From assembly GCA_015499985.1 (NCBI GenBank), contig JAAAUF010000365.1, positions 8,015 to 37,124 on the forward strand: a stretch of 29,110 nucleotides of DNA, written 5' to 3'. The notes under the pieces are model-generated. The model ran no database searches. It was not told where the DNA came from and worked only from the letters and a program-made list of their open reading frames with translations. The position numbers and the translations under genes are program-made. This document shows, piece by piece, positions 1-11,164 of this stretch; positions within the stretch are counted from its first letter, which is position 1; the number at the start of each line of letters is the position of its first letter. Origin of the DNA: Haplosporangium gracile (taxonomy: Eukaryota; Mortierellomycota; Mortierellomycetes; Mortierellales; Mortierellaceae).

Positions 1-19
1 AAAAAAAAAAAAAAAAAAA
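1..19. repeat. Poly-A run at the window edge
   Basis: The window opens with 19 consecutive A residues, directly upstream of the first gene's short leader. It could be a homopolymer in the promoter or 5' UTR. What lies to its left is not visible. Confidence 0.6.
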
Positions 20-57
20 GTAACGAACCCTGCATATATAACAACAACATCAGCAAC

Positions 58-3000
58 ATGTCCGACTCAAGTGCCATGGTCTCCATCACTGCAGCCAACG
101 CTGATGACACTTTCAGTTCTCTCCAGGACACCTCCAAGCCTTCCTCGGTCACCGACAACGGACCTACAAGGTCGACTTCGTCTCCCTCCATCTCGGCCGC
201 AGCCGCAACCGCAACGGCCACCCCTACTACCACCACCTCTACAGAGCCGAATGAGCCGTCGTCGAGGGATGAGCACAAGGCCGCCTCAGCAGCACTTCCG
301 CCCAAACCGCCCACTATCCTCTTGCCTCCAGTTGAAATTGAGGAACGACCAACCTCGAAGAAGGAGAAGGGTGGTGATAACAACAAGGAGAAGATTGATC
401 CTCTAGCCACACCTCCTGCTTCTGCTTCTGCTACTGCTGCTGCAACGAAGCCAGGGGCCAAAACTATCAAGCCAGCCACTGGTGTGGCTTCAAAACCAAA
501 GACTGGAGCGGCAGCCTCTTCAGCGACCACCTACACGTCAGCAAGGAAGCCATTGACAGCGGCCTCACTAAAAGCTGCCACAGCCACCACAGCCTCCAAA
601 GTCAAGCCTTCGACAACAACACCAGCAGCAGCAGCAACGTCGTCCACAACAAAGACACCTGTCAAGCCTCGTCCTGCTATCCCTACGACTTTAAGAAGTG
701 CTACTCGAACTCCTTCTTCCTCTTCCACTTCCACCACCACCACCGCTGCTTCTAGAGCTGCTGCCGCCAGAACCCTCGCACCTCCCACCCCACCAGCAGT
801 ACGAAGGTCACCTTCAACACCCTCCCTTTCCAGTTCTACTCGCCCAGCACTTCTAGGTGCAACTCGACGTGTCGCTTCGAGCTTTGACGCAGCGTCCGCA
901 TTATCTCCACAGAGTAATAGCCCCTCTTCAACGCCAGGACCTTCTCGTTCAGCAAGCCGTGCATCCATCGCCTCTTCAGCGACCACAAATACAACCACCT
1001 CAATAGCACGACGACCCCTCACATCCTCAACGACCACTACTCCAGCCACTCGTACTACGATGAGTCGGGTTAGTGCACCAGGTACCGCTTCATCTTCAAC
1101 AACATCAATCACTCGCAGAGCCCCTACCAGTTCGACCAATCCCTCGCCCACGTCGACCTTGCGTTCATCCTCCAGCACGTCGTCTCTTGGCAGGAGTTCT
1201 GTACGACCCACGGGAACTCAGTCGACCACACCCGCCCCTATTCGTAAAACCCTGACCTCTTCCTCTACAGCCTCGACTTCTACTCGTCCAGTCACGGATG
1301 CAAGTAAAGTCAAGATGCTGAGCTCTCAATTATCAGGGCTTCAAGAGAAGGTAGTGCATTGCTTTGCCAAAAATGAAGGAAACTTTGAAGGAACTTTTGG
1401 GGTTGGCAAGATCCATATGACCCATTGCAACCTAGTCACTCCTTTTTTTTTTTTTTTTTTTTTTTGTGTTGAGCTCTTTGTGTTTGTCGGCTATTTGTTT
1501 CTTTTGTTTGAGGGGCAATGGAACTTGGTCATGATTATGTACGATGCTAACATCCTAATTACTCGTGTACCTCTCTCTGCCTTCTCCCTCTCCTTTTTTC
1601 ATTACTCTTTTTTCCTATAACAACGGTAGCATGATCAAACACTCAAGCTACTACAGGAGCAAGAAGAACGACTGAAGCGTGAATTAGAGGAGCTATCCAC
1701 CATCCCATCAGATCAACAGCGCCGACCGATTCCATCGGATACTCAGGATGTCTTGCAGGAAATGGAGGATTTGAGGACACAGTTCCAAAATGCAAAGGAA
1801 CAACATGAAAAGGCCTTAGAGGATCTTGCTGCTGAGCGCGCTTTGGAGATTTCGCAGCTCAAGGAATCGCATGAAGCTCTCTTGTTGGCTATGACACAGG
1901 AGAGAGATACTGCTGCAGATTCTTTAAAGGTATAGTGATATTTTTTTTTCTTTACGCTGTGTTCGCTTTGGTGATGTGTATGTGGTTATTGTTTAGTCTG
2001 GATGCCAACTAAAGAAAGGTGGTTCTAATCATATGCTTGTCTGGGTTTTGATTACCACCGATTAGGTCTTGAAAGAGTCGGGAGAACTGTCTGAGCAGGA
2101 AAAAAATGACCGGATCAAAGAGCTGGAAGAGCGTATGGAGGTCGCACTTCAAAGTCATATCGAGGTTGTTGCAGAGCATGCGGTCGCCTTGGAGAAGCTT
2201 CGTGATGAAATCGAAGTTGCCTGGAATCTAAAGCTCGAGTCCAAGCTCCAAGCCTTGGAGAAAGAACACAAAGAGCAACTTGGTGCTGCGGAGGAGAACA
2301 TTGAAAAGGCGGGTCACTTGAGTGACGAGGCGATTCAGCAACTCAAGGAATCGTTTGCGGAACAGATCAAGGACCTCGAGGACGAGAAGGAGTCGCGGAT
2401 CCTGGAGCTGATTGCTCAACATGAGGCCGAGCTTCAAGCTGAGAAGGACAAGTTTGTGCAACAGGCCGATGCACATGAAGAGCTGATTACGCAGATGAGG
2501 GATCAGCAAGAGGAGGTAGTAGGAAAACTGAAGATCCGATTGGAGTCAACTGAGGAAGCCCTTGGAAATGCCCAGAGTGAGCTGATTCGCGTTCAAGAAG
2601 AAACCCAGGGAGAACTCAAGGAGGTTCGTCAGGCTATGGAAGAGATCCGCAAGTTGCTGGCTCTCAAGGAGTCTGAGACTGCCGATTTGGAAAGACGCAT
2701 TCAGGAGTTGACTGACGACCTGGAAAACGCCTCCCTTAGCGCCATGTAAGTCTGGCTTTTCGCTGCCTACGCTGCCTTGGTGATGAAGCTATTTTTTTGT
2801 TTGCTAGAATCTGACCAATTCTCTTCCGTTTTCTACTGCGTAGGTTGAAGAACAACAAAAAGTACAAGGTCAAGCTGGTCCAGATTTTTGGTTCAACCGT
2901 GAGCGGCAACTTGAAGGTATGCATCGAAATCACACCTGTTCATTTACAGAAGTATCCAGTTCTTCATTTTCTAATCATACATCCCTTCTTTTGTTTATTT

Positions 3001-3723
3001 CACATGGAATAGATCAAGCGTGCACAACAGTCGATTAGTGATGCGCTGGAGCAGCTCGACATCGAGTACGAGTTTGTAGATGTGTCGTCTTCAGAAGCAG
3101 CCAAAAACCTGATGCGTCGTAAGAATGGTGGTGAGACCCAGCTGCCCCAGATCTTTTCTGGTGGCGAGTACAGAGGCCTCGTCGAGGATTTCGAGTACGC
3201 AATCGAAACACACCAATTGACGCAGTTCTTGGGCTTTGACCGCGTCCGAGCATTTGTCCCCCAAAAGAAGGTTCTGCAGCCTTCTGCTTTGAGCTTGGGG
3301 GCCCAAGATGGCGAGGATGCCGAGCAAGGAGCTGGGCTTCCTGATGTCGTCATCAATGGGTTGGGTAGCCGGCTGGGTGCTTCCCCCGGTACTCCTGGTA
3401 CTCCTCCCAGCGGTGGACGGATAAGCAGTGATTTGGGCACATCAATGTACTTGTTGTCGCCTTCGTCGAACCGGTTCCAGTCTACCTCATCTTTGGCTTC
3501 CAACTCTCCCTCGCGGAGCAATGGCACCAAGCGCCCCGGATTTGTGCAGGCAGCCGGTCAGGCTTGGGATGGCGCACTCAAGGAGGATGTCACACGTGCG
3601 AAGCATGATCTGGGCTTCAACAGCACTGTGGTACCTGACGATGATGAGCTTGACGAACTCTTTGAGAACGGAGCCGTTAGCGAGGCTGAACTTGAGGCCA
3701 TGCTTGCGACTGTTCATGTTTGA
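58..3723 (+). CDS. Ser/Thr-rich coiled-coil protein with C-terminal SH3BGR-like thioredoxin-fold domain
   Basis: Five exons join in phase: 58-1350, 1630-1929, 2066-2745, 2844-2916 and 3013-3723, giving about 1,018 residues. Residues 1-420 are low-complexity Ser/Thr/Pro/Ala with scattered Lys/Arg. Residues 421-757 form a long Glu/Lys/Gln-rich coiled coil. Exons 4-5 encode an SH3BGR-type thioredoxin-like domain (about 766-862): a first strand VKLVQIFGSTVSGN, a helix rich in Gln, an EYEFVDVSSS strand and the conserved QLPQIF cis-proline turn. It has no cysteine, so redox catalysis is unlikely and a binding role is more plausible. The tail (863-1018) is disordered and ends in an acidic helix (DDDELDELFENG). 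The start is the first ATG after a short A-rich leader. Retention of intron 1 would stop translation at 1620. Domain order is seen in the sequence; family identity is from memory of SH3BGR proteins; the cellular role is unknown. A cytoskeletal adaptor is only a guess from the basic Ser/Thr-rich plus coiled-coil layout. Confidence 0.85.
1443..1465 (+). repeat. Intronic poly-T run (23 T)
   Basis: This pure T homopolymer lies inside intron 1 (1351-1629) of the first gene. It is T-rich intron sequence and probably length-variable. Confidence 0.8.
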
Positions 3724-4103
3724 ACGACTCTTTTTTTTCAATCCCCCTCTATTCACTCTTAATACCCCACTCGCCTTTGTACTTTTGCCCACTCTTATGA
3801 AATAAAATGATGATTGAAATTTTGAGCCCACAGCGTAAATGATTTACACGTCTCACTTGCTGGCTGGAGAGGGGAGACTGCTGCCACCAACTAAGAATCG
3901 AATGACATGCATCCTCGTTTCGCACCTTCTCTTTCATCACCGACACCTGTACCCAAGAACCCCAAAGTCAGGAAAAAAACGAACCAGGACACAAGCAAGA
4001 CAACGAACCACACTCATATTCATCTCGTCCCAAGCGGCATCCAACAACTACCTGCATCACTCCCGACACACGGCATTCCACACTAAGATTCTCCGCACTC
4101 ATC
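3724..4103. promoter_or_regulatory. Intergenic: 3' end of the coiled-coil gene and promoter of the syntaxin gene
   Basis: Tandem (head-to-tail) spacing of 380 nt. An AATAAA at 3801-3806, 78 nt after the stop codon, is a likely polyadenylation signal for the upstream gene. The remainder is C/A/T-mixed leader or promoter sequence without a clear TATA box. No credible ORF is present. Confidence 0.55.
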
Positions 4104-5943
4104 ATGCCAGACTTGACGAGCGTGTTTCGCGCGACAGTCCAGGACCTAAGCCAGGCTTCTGGCAATATGTCTGGGATTCGGTCCCTCAGTCCTGCTACCA
4201 CACGCTCTACTAAATCAGTACCGGATCCTTGGCTCAAGGAAGCGCATCAAATCGTAGGTAGCCTATAGCTACTCGGGCTTCTCCGATACGATAATGTGAC
4301 CTGCTTGCTCTGGCACAAAGTACTCACACACACGCCTACATTGTCTTCATGAAACTCGCTCATAGTCCAGGACCATGGCGGATCTTCGCGCATTCATCAT
4401 CACGACACGCCCCGCCTATCTCAACCTCTCACGCGGCGGTGGTACAGGATCCTTGGCCAGTTCGCGAATGGGACCTCCTCGTCGTTCAGACTCGATACCT
4501 AGCAGCAATGAGGGAGGGCATCGTAGTGCGGCGGGGACTACATCCTCCAAGATCTTGCTGGATCTCTTGGATACTGTCGCGTCGTTGACATCATTATCGG
4601 ACAAGGATCGGGATAGCATTGACACACAGGTCAAAGTCATGATGCGACAGATTAAGGGAGCCATTGAAGAACTTGAGTATCTAGAGCAAGGTAATCATAC
4701 GCTTTCGTTTCTTGGAAGAGTTGTGGATGTACGTCTGCTGGATCATAAACTAACTTGTTTTATTTATCTCATGTTGAATGCATTTTTAGAGCGCAGGAGG
4801 AAGCAGCGCGCAAATGCTGCAGCTGGAGGGGGCGGATTCAATCAGCTTTTGGCAGCGGCGGCAAGCACGATGGGCGCTCCAGGACCGGTTGACCAATTGG
4901 CTCAGCACCGTCAGGGTGTGACTCTTTACTTGAACGAGCGACTTGCTAGTTTGGCTACTTTGCACAAGGACCAATATGAAGGCAGGATAGCAAGAGAAAT
5001 GGAAAAACGTGAAAGGTACACTTGTTTCTCCTGCTGTCAAAGAAAGGACGGAAATAGAGCTCGGTATTATTAATTTTTCTGCATGTAAAGTTAACAAAGG
5101 TCTTTCATTTCTTGCAATTTTGCAAATATTTAGCTCGCTCCTCAAGGCATTGCCGAAACCAACTCAGGGCGGAGCAAACGCATATGGAATGACGCAGCGC
5201 AGAAACTTTAACGATACTACTTTTACTTCGACCCTGCCACCATTAATGCCAGGATCACCTTTTACAGCGGCAGCAGGACCAGGAGCAACTGGCTTTAGTG
5301 GCGCAGGTGGCAACAGATCGCACCCTTCAAAGGGCGTCTCATCATCACACGACTATTATTCGCGGCAAAATGGCGGACCTGCGGATGACCAAGACTTTGA
5401 GCAGAGTCTGACTGTCCAGGAACGACAGATGCTTGAGATGGAGAACGAGAATATTGTCCGCAAACTCGAAACTGAGCTCAACCAAGTTCGGTAAGTTTTG
5501 TCGCTTCGTCACATTTGTTACTTCACTGTGTCAAATAAGTTATGATTGTGCGTATCGATATGCCTAACTTGCGACTGTGAAATATGATAAAATAGGCAAT
5601 TGGAGACGTCGATGATTGAGCTATCGACGTTGCACTCGACCATTCAGGAACATCTCGCGGTGCAGACCCAACAGACGGACCGGTTGCATGAAGAGGCACA
5701 GACGGCTATTAACCATATCGATGCAGGAAATGAACAACTGATCAAGGCAGGCAAGCGGAATAACAGTACGCGCAAGTGGATCCTGTTCTTCCTCATCCTT
5801 GCCAGGTAAATGATCCTTACGCAAAGAAATAATCAGTATATGGCATTTTTACAATTGTTCCCTACCTAAAGTGACTTACATTTGCGGTTTTTTTTACATT
5901 TTTGCATAGTTTTGTACTGTTGTTCTTGGACTGGTATGACTAA
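4104..5943 (+). CDS. UFE1: Syntaxin-18 / Ufe1-type Qa-SNARE of the endoplasmic reticulum
   Basis: Six exons join with consistent phases: 4104-4253, 4366-4690, 4790-5015, 5134-5490, 5596-5805 and 5910-5943, giving 433 residues. The N-terminus MPDLTSVFRATVQDL matches the syntaxin-18 start, where the family binds Sly1/SM proteins. Residues 50-240 form the helical N-terminal domain; ADLRAFIITTRPAYLNL corresponds to the conserved block after the N-peptide. A Gly/Pro/Ser-rich linker follows. The SNARE helix is about 338-405, with a Gln available at the zero-layer position in LAVQTQQTD. The tail anchor (about 413-430) ends FLLFLDWYD-like (LLFLDWYD), nearly identical to animal syntaxin-18. Known role of the family: receptor for Golgi-to-ER retrograde vesicles with Sec20, Use1 and Sec22. 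Start choice: an ATG giving the diagnostic N-peptide. The last exon encodes only the end of the membrane anchor and the stop. Confidence 0.93.
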
Positions 5944-6457
5944 ACGACGGAGGCGTGAGAGACGGAGAAAAGATCAAGCCAAGTACGTGAGGAGTAATAT
6001 AGCCTCTTTGTCTCCGAAAACCCTTGCGCTCTGCTTATATCATGCTAAAAGAAGGCAGAGGCCTGCAGGAAGATTAAATGTTGTTCTCGCTCCTAAATCA
6101 ATGTATTGTCTTTTCGTTTTAATTGCGCTGCTGTGTCGTACATGGTTATCAGTACCTGCGCAAGGCTGCACGATGTTTAAAATGAAAAGGGTGTCTCATG
6201 TTGTTGTGCAAGGGTCGGCCTCTTGCTCTCTCTCTCTCTCCCTCTCTCTCTATATATATGACCCTCGCCGGTGGTTCTAGCACCAGCACCAGCACCAGCA
6301 ACGCCGTCATTACCACCTTTGGCATTTGAATCCGATTTTGCATTATTTTAAAATATCCTCAAATCGCATTTGATAGTCACGTTCTTTTGGCGTTTGCTGC
6401 TTCTGTTTGTGCGTTAAATTGGGCGGTCTCCCTTCAGATCTCCTTCAACTTGCGGGC
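5944..6457. other. Non-coding gap downstream of the syntaxin gene
   Basis: This is probably the 3' UTR of the syntaxin gene plus intergenic DNA. It holds a CT microsatellite with a following TA run and a short AGCACC hexamer repeat. Open frames here have no coding-like codon bias, and I see no gene in it. Confidence 0.5.
6226..6259 (+). repeat. CT/TA compound microsatellite
   Basis: A (CT)n stretch with one interruption runs from 6226 to 6251 and passes into a short (TA)n. A separate AGCACC hexamer repeat of about 3.5 units follows at 6279-6300. Confidence 0.8.
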
Positions 6458-6660
6458 TTAAGCACGTCGCACATCGAGCCGTGCGTAAAGTTGGAACTCT
6501 CCTTCACTATCGCCATAGGTGCTGTCGACCGCCTCGTCAAACGCGTTGAACTCCGGCTCCAGTGCTGCATACTGGGCACGCAGATCCCCATCGTCATTGT
6601 CCTCCTCGGTGAGTGGTTCGTTGATTTCGTCCTTCTTGTTCTCGTTAAGGCTGCTCTTTT
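6458..6660 (-). CDS. Candidate terminal coding exon of an unassigned gene
   Basis: Reading leftward, an AG acceptor at 6662-6661 follows a pyrimidine-rich stretch and a CATAAC-like branch site. It opens a frame of about 66 codons ending in TAA at 6460-6458. An in-frame TAA sits exactly at the acceptor, as expected at an exon border. The product is acidic, with LTEEDNDDGDLRAQYAALEP and later a GDSEGEFQLYARLDV segment. Codons favour C/G in third positions (AAC, GAG, AAG, GAC, CTC), like confirmed genes here, unlike the surrounding UTR-like DNA. No matching upstream exon was found in the 300 nt before the SUN gene's stop, so the gene is incomplete in my model. It may be a small gene, an alternative last exon, or a relic. 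I do not recognise the protein. Confidence 0.4.
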
Positions 6661-6967
6661 CTTAAAAGAAATCGTGCATGTTATGAAAGCAGAGACGATG
6701 CGAAGGGGCAATGACGGCTGTCCCTCTGTGTTTTTTTTTTTTGGCATTCCCCTTGCTCACTTTTCTATTTCTTTTTCTTTTTCTTTTTCTTTCTGCTTTC
6801 CGCAAAGAATTTGCGCGTACTTATTTCCCCCTTGGCTCTCTCTTTTCTATTTCTTTCTGCATTGGCAACGATTTTGCAATAAACATGACGGCAAATCCTT
6901 CACACCTATCTTCAGTTGTTCTTATTGGTTGATGTACACGATGAATTAAAGTAATAAGTAGATGCAA
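6661..6967. other. Gap between the candidate exon and the SUN gene
   Basis: A/T-rich sequence with a T-run at 6731-6742 and a TTTTTC repeat at 6770-6792. On the minus strand a GTGAGC near 6759 could serve as donor for the exon at 6660, but the sequence before it is a simple AAAGAA repeat. It probably holds the SUN gene's 3' UTR. Confidence 0.4.
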
Positions 6968-9900
6968 CTATTGTTGCTCGGGAGTATCAGCGGGCTCGTA
7001 TCCATGGACGCGAACACGGTAGACACAAGTCATCTTGGGATGACCCCAGTTCGACTTGATCCTGAAGACAGCCCCCACAGATGGCACAGTCTGCTTGGAC
7101 AAGGGGATCGAGAACGTCTGTCGTGACTTTGGCTTTTCTGATGTATCGCCGTCGTTGCTGCTGGCTGTTGTCATGTTGGCGTTGAACTCGATGGTTGTCA
7201 AAAGAGCGGATCCTGGCCAAGGCGCTCCCTCACGCCACCAACTTCCTGCCTTGCTTGGAGGGGCAACGTCGCCTGGTTTGGTCCCCTGCGTGTTCTCCTG
7301 TTCCTGCTTGTCTGTCGCAGTTGAACTTGAAGGTATAACATGTGGTCGCGACGACTGTGATGTAACGGGCGCCGCGTCGCTCCGGCCTCTCAGACCCCAG
7401 ATCTCGATCTCTCTGGCAGCGCTACCCAAATCCAAAACAACAGACGGATCTGCATGCTCGATCGTCACCTCTGTGATCACAATCTTCCGTGCCAGTCGAA
7501 TCGCCAACTGTCCTTCTTGCCCATCCATGGCCCAACACTCTCCAGCATGCATGTCGGGTTCGATCGCCTTATCGGCTGGTTTCTCGCGCCGAGGCAAGCG
7601 AATAAAAAACCGCGCACCAAGTCGGCCCAGCAGCGTGGGTTCCACATAGTGGAAATAGTTGGGCGAGGTGAGTCGAGGGATGATCCTACCACCAGCAGAG
7701 TGCAAGGCATAGTCAGGCTTGGCGAGAGCGTCGGCAGAGTACTTTTCCAACGCCTTGTCGATCAATCCCGAAATGAGATCCTGCTCAATATCGGTTAAGG
7801 TGCGTCCAAGGTTGCTGTTGTCCGAATTGGACGAATCGTAACCACCTCTGGCAGGCGCAGCCTTGCCCTTCAGCTTACCCTGCTTCTCCAGCAACGCGAC
7901 GACGTTCTTTTCCAGACTTTGCCAAATCAAGTTCGCCTCCGTCCTGACCAGAGCCAAAAAGACGCTCCTCGAGACCTTGGACATACGACCCTCCACAAAC
8001 GAGCCCATCGCCTTCTCGTTTTCCAGCAGGAAATCGTCCCAACTAATCGCCTTGCCGGGTTTCTTTTTGCCTCGCGAGGAGCCCCAGGACCATCTTCCAG
8101 ATGAAGAAGAATCGTCCTCCTGTTGGTCGTCCGAGTCCTGGTCGAGAAGCGCTACCTGATCCTTAATGGACTGTTGAACTTGCTCTGAAGTCATGAACAG
8201 CTCACGTGCAGTGTTCCAGAACTCGCTCGGAATCGACAGTTTGCCCGTCTGAGGATCCCTGGTGACTACCAAGTGTCTTGGAATCTCGTCCCGAACCAGC
8301 TCCAGCACTGTCTGCTCGATCCACCGACCGTCGCTTACATACTCCTTCAGCGAATCGACCTTGTTCGACACTATGTTGAGCTTGTGTTCCACATCAGAGA
8401 CCCAGACGGACATGCCCTTCAGCTTGGAATGTAACTCCTTGTCCAATCGATCATCAGCGTGGCCGAGATCTACTAGCGTCTTTTGAATCAACTCGATCCT
8501 CGACTCAAGCTCTTCCAGGGAATGGATTTGCTCTGTTGGGATCTGAATCGTACTTGATGGCGATGATGAAGATCTGCTAGTCTTGCGGAAGGGGATCCAC
8601 TTGTCAACAGAAGGAACACTGGGGACCCAATCGGACCACCGGCGTGGGTTGCTGACATGAGCGCGTCCGTCTCGATTTGATGTTCCTGGCCATGAAATCT
8701 TGTCCCATGTGCTCAACACAATCTCTTTCAGCAGCGGTCCCCGACCTGGGCTTGGCAAGACAGTCTCGTTGTTGCAAGCTCGACCGTCCTTGACTCCTGA
8801 AACGCCCTCATACTCAAACTTGTGGCTAGCCCAGACAGCGAGTCCAAGAAGGGCGACACCAAAAAGGGTGCCTGGTCGCAAGAGCCCCGACGCAACTCCA
8901 GCTCGAACCCAAGTCTCTCCAATCTTCCAGACAGCATGCCTTTGCGACCATGGCCACAGAACGATAAACGAGACCCACGTAAAGATTGTCCATGCATAGT
9001 GCTCTAAAGTCGTCGTGAGGGAGTGGTAGAAGTGCTGCAGGGTGTCCATGTAGCCCTCGACCGCGTATCCAATAACATGCCAGGGGTAGACGCGTGCAGA
9101 GGCTGAGGCTTCAGTAGACTGGTATAATGGTGAGTAGGCCGTCTCGTAGTGCCAGTTATACCGAGACTCGATCGGGTACTTTGTCCCCAAGTTCACTTTA
9201 TATCTTGACCGACCCTCCGTGTCGCTCTCATAATCGGAAGTGTCGGAGTGATAGCCATAGCGCTCGGTGATGTAAGGCCGCTCATCCTCCTCCTCCTTGA
9301 AAGCGCTGGCGTGACTTGATAGTCGTGGCGAGGGTGTGATGCGTCGTTCCAGAGGTCGGTAAACATCCTGCAAAATCACATTCTCCGCTCCTGTACGTCT
9401 GATATCGTCTGCCTCCTCAACCTCCTCTTCCTCGGGCAACTCCTCCAGAAGCTCAGCCTCGTCATGACATTCCTGCGAACCGTCGAGCCCGATGCCAGAA
9501 TCAAACTGTCTCAATGAGGGAATGTTGAATAATGATTTGTTGGCAGACCTATGAAATGTTGCTTGAGAGTGAGGAGATGTTGGCTGAGACCGGGGTGGCG
9601 TTGGCTGGGACCGAGGCGATGCAAGTTGTGGCGTAGGCGACCTTGGCTCAGGAGAAGGCGATTTCGAAGCGGAAGCTGGGACGGCGACGACTTTGCTCAA
9701 CCGTGAGGCGATGGGGGTCTTCTTCCTCTGATAGGGCTCCCTGCGTACTCGGGCACTGGTGAACGAGGTGTCGGAATCGACATCGGAGCCTTCGCTGGGA
9801 TAACCGCCCTGTTGTTTTGAGTTGCCCCAGCCAAACTCGTCGCGCTGCTTTCGCAGCAAGTGTGCCCATCGCTTGATGAATCCCAACTGTTCCTGTTCCC

Positions 9901-11164
9901 GCTTGAGCTCTGCAATCTCGCGCTCGTCAAAGGACTCATCGTCTTGGTCGTCCAACACTGCGTCCTGATAGTTGCCTCGAAGCCGCTCGTGGGGATAGAT
10001 TTCGTCCTCTTGCTTGCCAATGTCGAGTCCTTCATCATCATCCTCGTAAGCACTACGTTCGAGGTTGTCACGAGAATCCTCCTCTTTCTCATCTTTCACC
10101 TTGTCGAATAGATGTCTCTCCCTCGAATAGGGCTGATGATTCTCATTGCGCTCGAATTGGTCGGTTGGTGTTCGGCCAGTCTCCTGACGACTGCGGAAGT
10201 TGGCTGAACGAGGCTGGTTTTCTTTGTCGTCATCGTCATCCTCATCGTAGTTGTTGTTGTGAACGAGTGAACTCACAGGACTTGCACGGTCATCGACTTG
10301 ATCGTCACCAAAGGGAGAAAGTCGATATAAATAGGAGGTTGGGCCACCTGATTTCCTTCCGTTGCTACCACTGTTCCTGGGATTGTCGATACTGTCGTTG
10401 TTCTGCGGACGATTGGAACCGGCAATAGGGGTATCATGAGGTCGAAACGCTTTTCTGTACTGTTTTCCTTGTGGCGTTTGAGGGAAGAGGCCATTATTCT
10501 TGGGTGTACCTTTACCAAAGGCTAGAGACGACGACCTGTCCAGGGCGACCTCGGTGTCGATATAATTGCCACTGGCTCTCCGTGATTGTGGGACGGCGAA
10601 GGGGGAGGAAGGGAAGGACATGCTGTTCTTTTTAAAGGCGCTATTGGTGTTGGCGTGTGGGAAGAAGTCGAGGACTCTCTTGGCGTTGGGTGACCGTATG
10701 GGAGTCTTGGGTCCTTCAACTGTTGCGCCAATGACCCCTGGGAGGAGGAGGTTGTCGACGGTAGTGTAGAGAGGTGAGGTGGTCGTCGCCTTGCTGCGGA
10801 CCTAGAAGGAGATGAGACGGTGAGAAATATGGTTCTTGTTGTTGTTGTTGTTTTCATTCTCAGGGCGTTCTTAATACGAGTGCCTGTGGTACGACGCTCG
10901 TCCCCGACGCGTGCTCTATGGTCGATTCTTCCCAGGCAGCCTTCAATCGTACAAGGCTACACTTCCCGATAAGAGTTTACATGCAATTGAACTGTTGGTG
11001 ATAGACAAGCAATTGAGAACATGCATAACAAGACACACAAAGAAGACAAGCAAGCAATTAATAAAGAGGTGACATACGGATGAGTAGTTGTTGGTGTTGC
11101 TATGAAGGTCGGTTGAGACGGTCCTTTGTTGTGTTCTTGCCCTTGAAGGAGTCAAGGTGTTCAT
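6968..11164 (-). CDS. Sad1/UNC-84 (SUN) domain nuclear-envelope protein, LINC complex
   Basis: Two exons, 11164-11078 and 10801-6968, give 1,306 residues. The first ATG inside the long ORF (10621) is not the start: the same frame continues 60 codons upstream to an acceptor (AG at 10803-10802). A 29-codon first exon ending at a GTATGT donor joins it in phase 0. Residues 1-620 are disordered, Ser/Pro-rich with Asp/Glu clusters, and probably nucleoplasmic. Two hydrophobic segments follow (about 629-648 and 672-688), then a coiled coil (about 788-849) that should trimerise in the perinuclear space. The C-terminal SUN domain (about 1055-1300) shows DYALHSAGG, GECWAMDGQEGQLAIRL, TIEHADPS and the closing SNWGHPKMTCVYRVRVHG. 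Known role of the family: binding KASH proteins across the lumen to tether nucleus and cytoskeleton or spindle pole body. Low-complexity inserts interrupt the SUN domain between WGLRG and LLTTIEFNAN. Confidence in family is very high; in the first exon, good. Confidence 0.95.

Noticed and set aside
531..1211. 226-codon minus-strand open frame, Val/Glu/Ala-rich
   Set aside because: It is the antisense of the Ser/Thr/Ala-rich first exon; the composition mirrors the sense codons and it has no domain.
6407..6949. 180-codon plus-strand open frame, Phe/Leu-rich
   Set aside because: It runs through T-rich simple sequence and is antisense to a better coding frame at 6458-6660.
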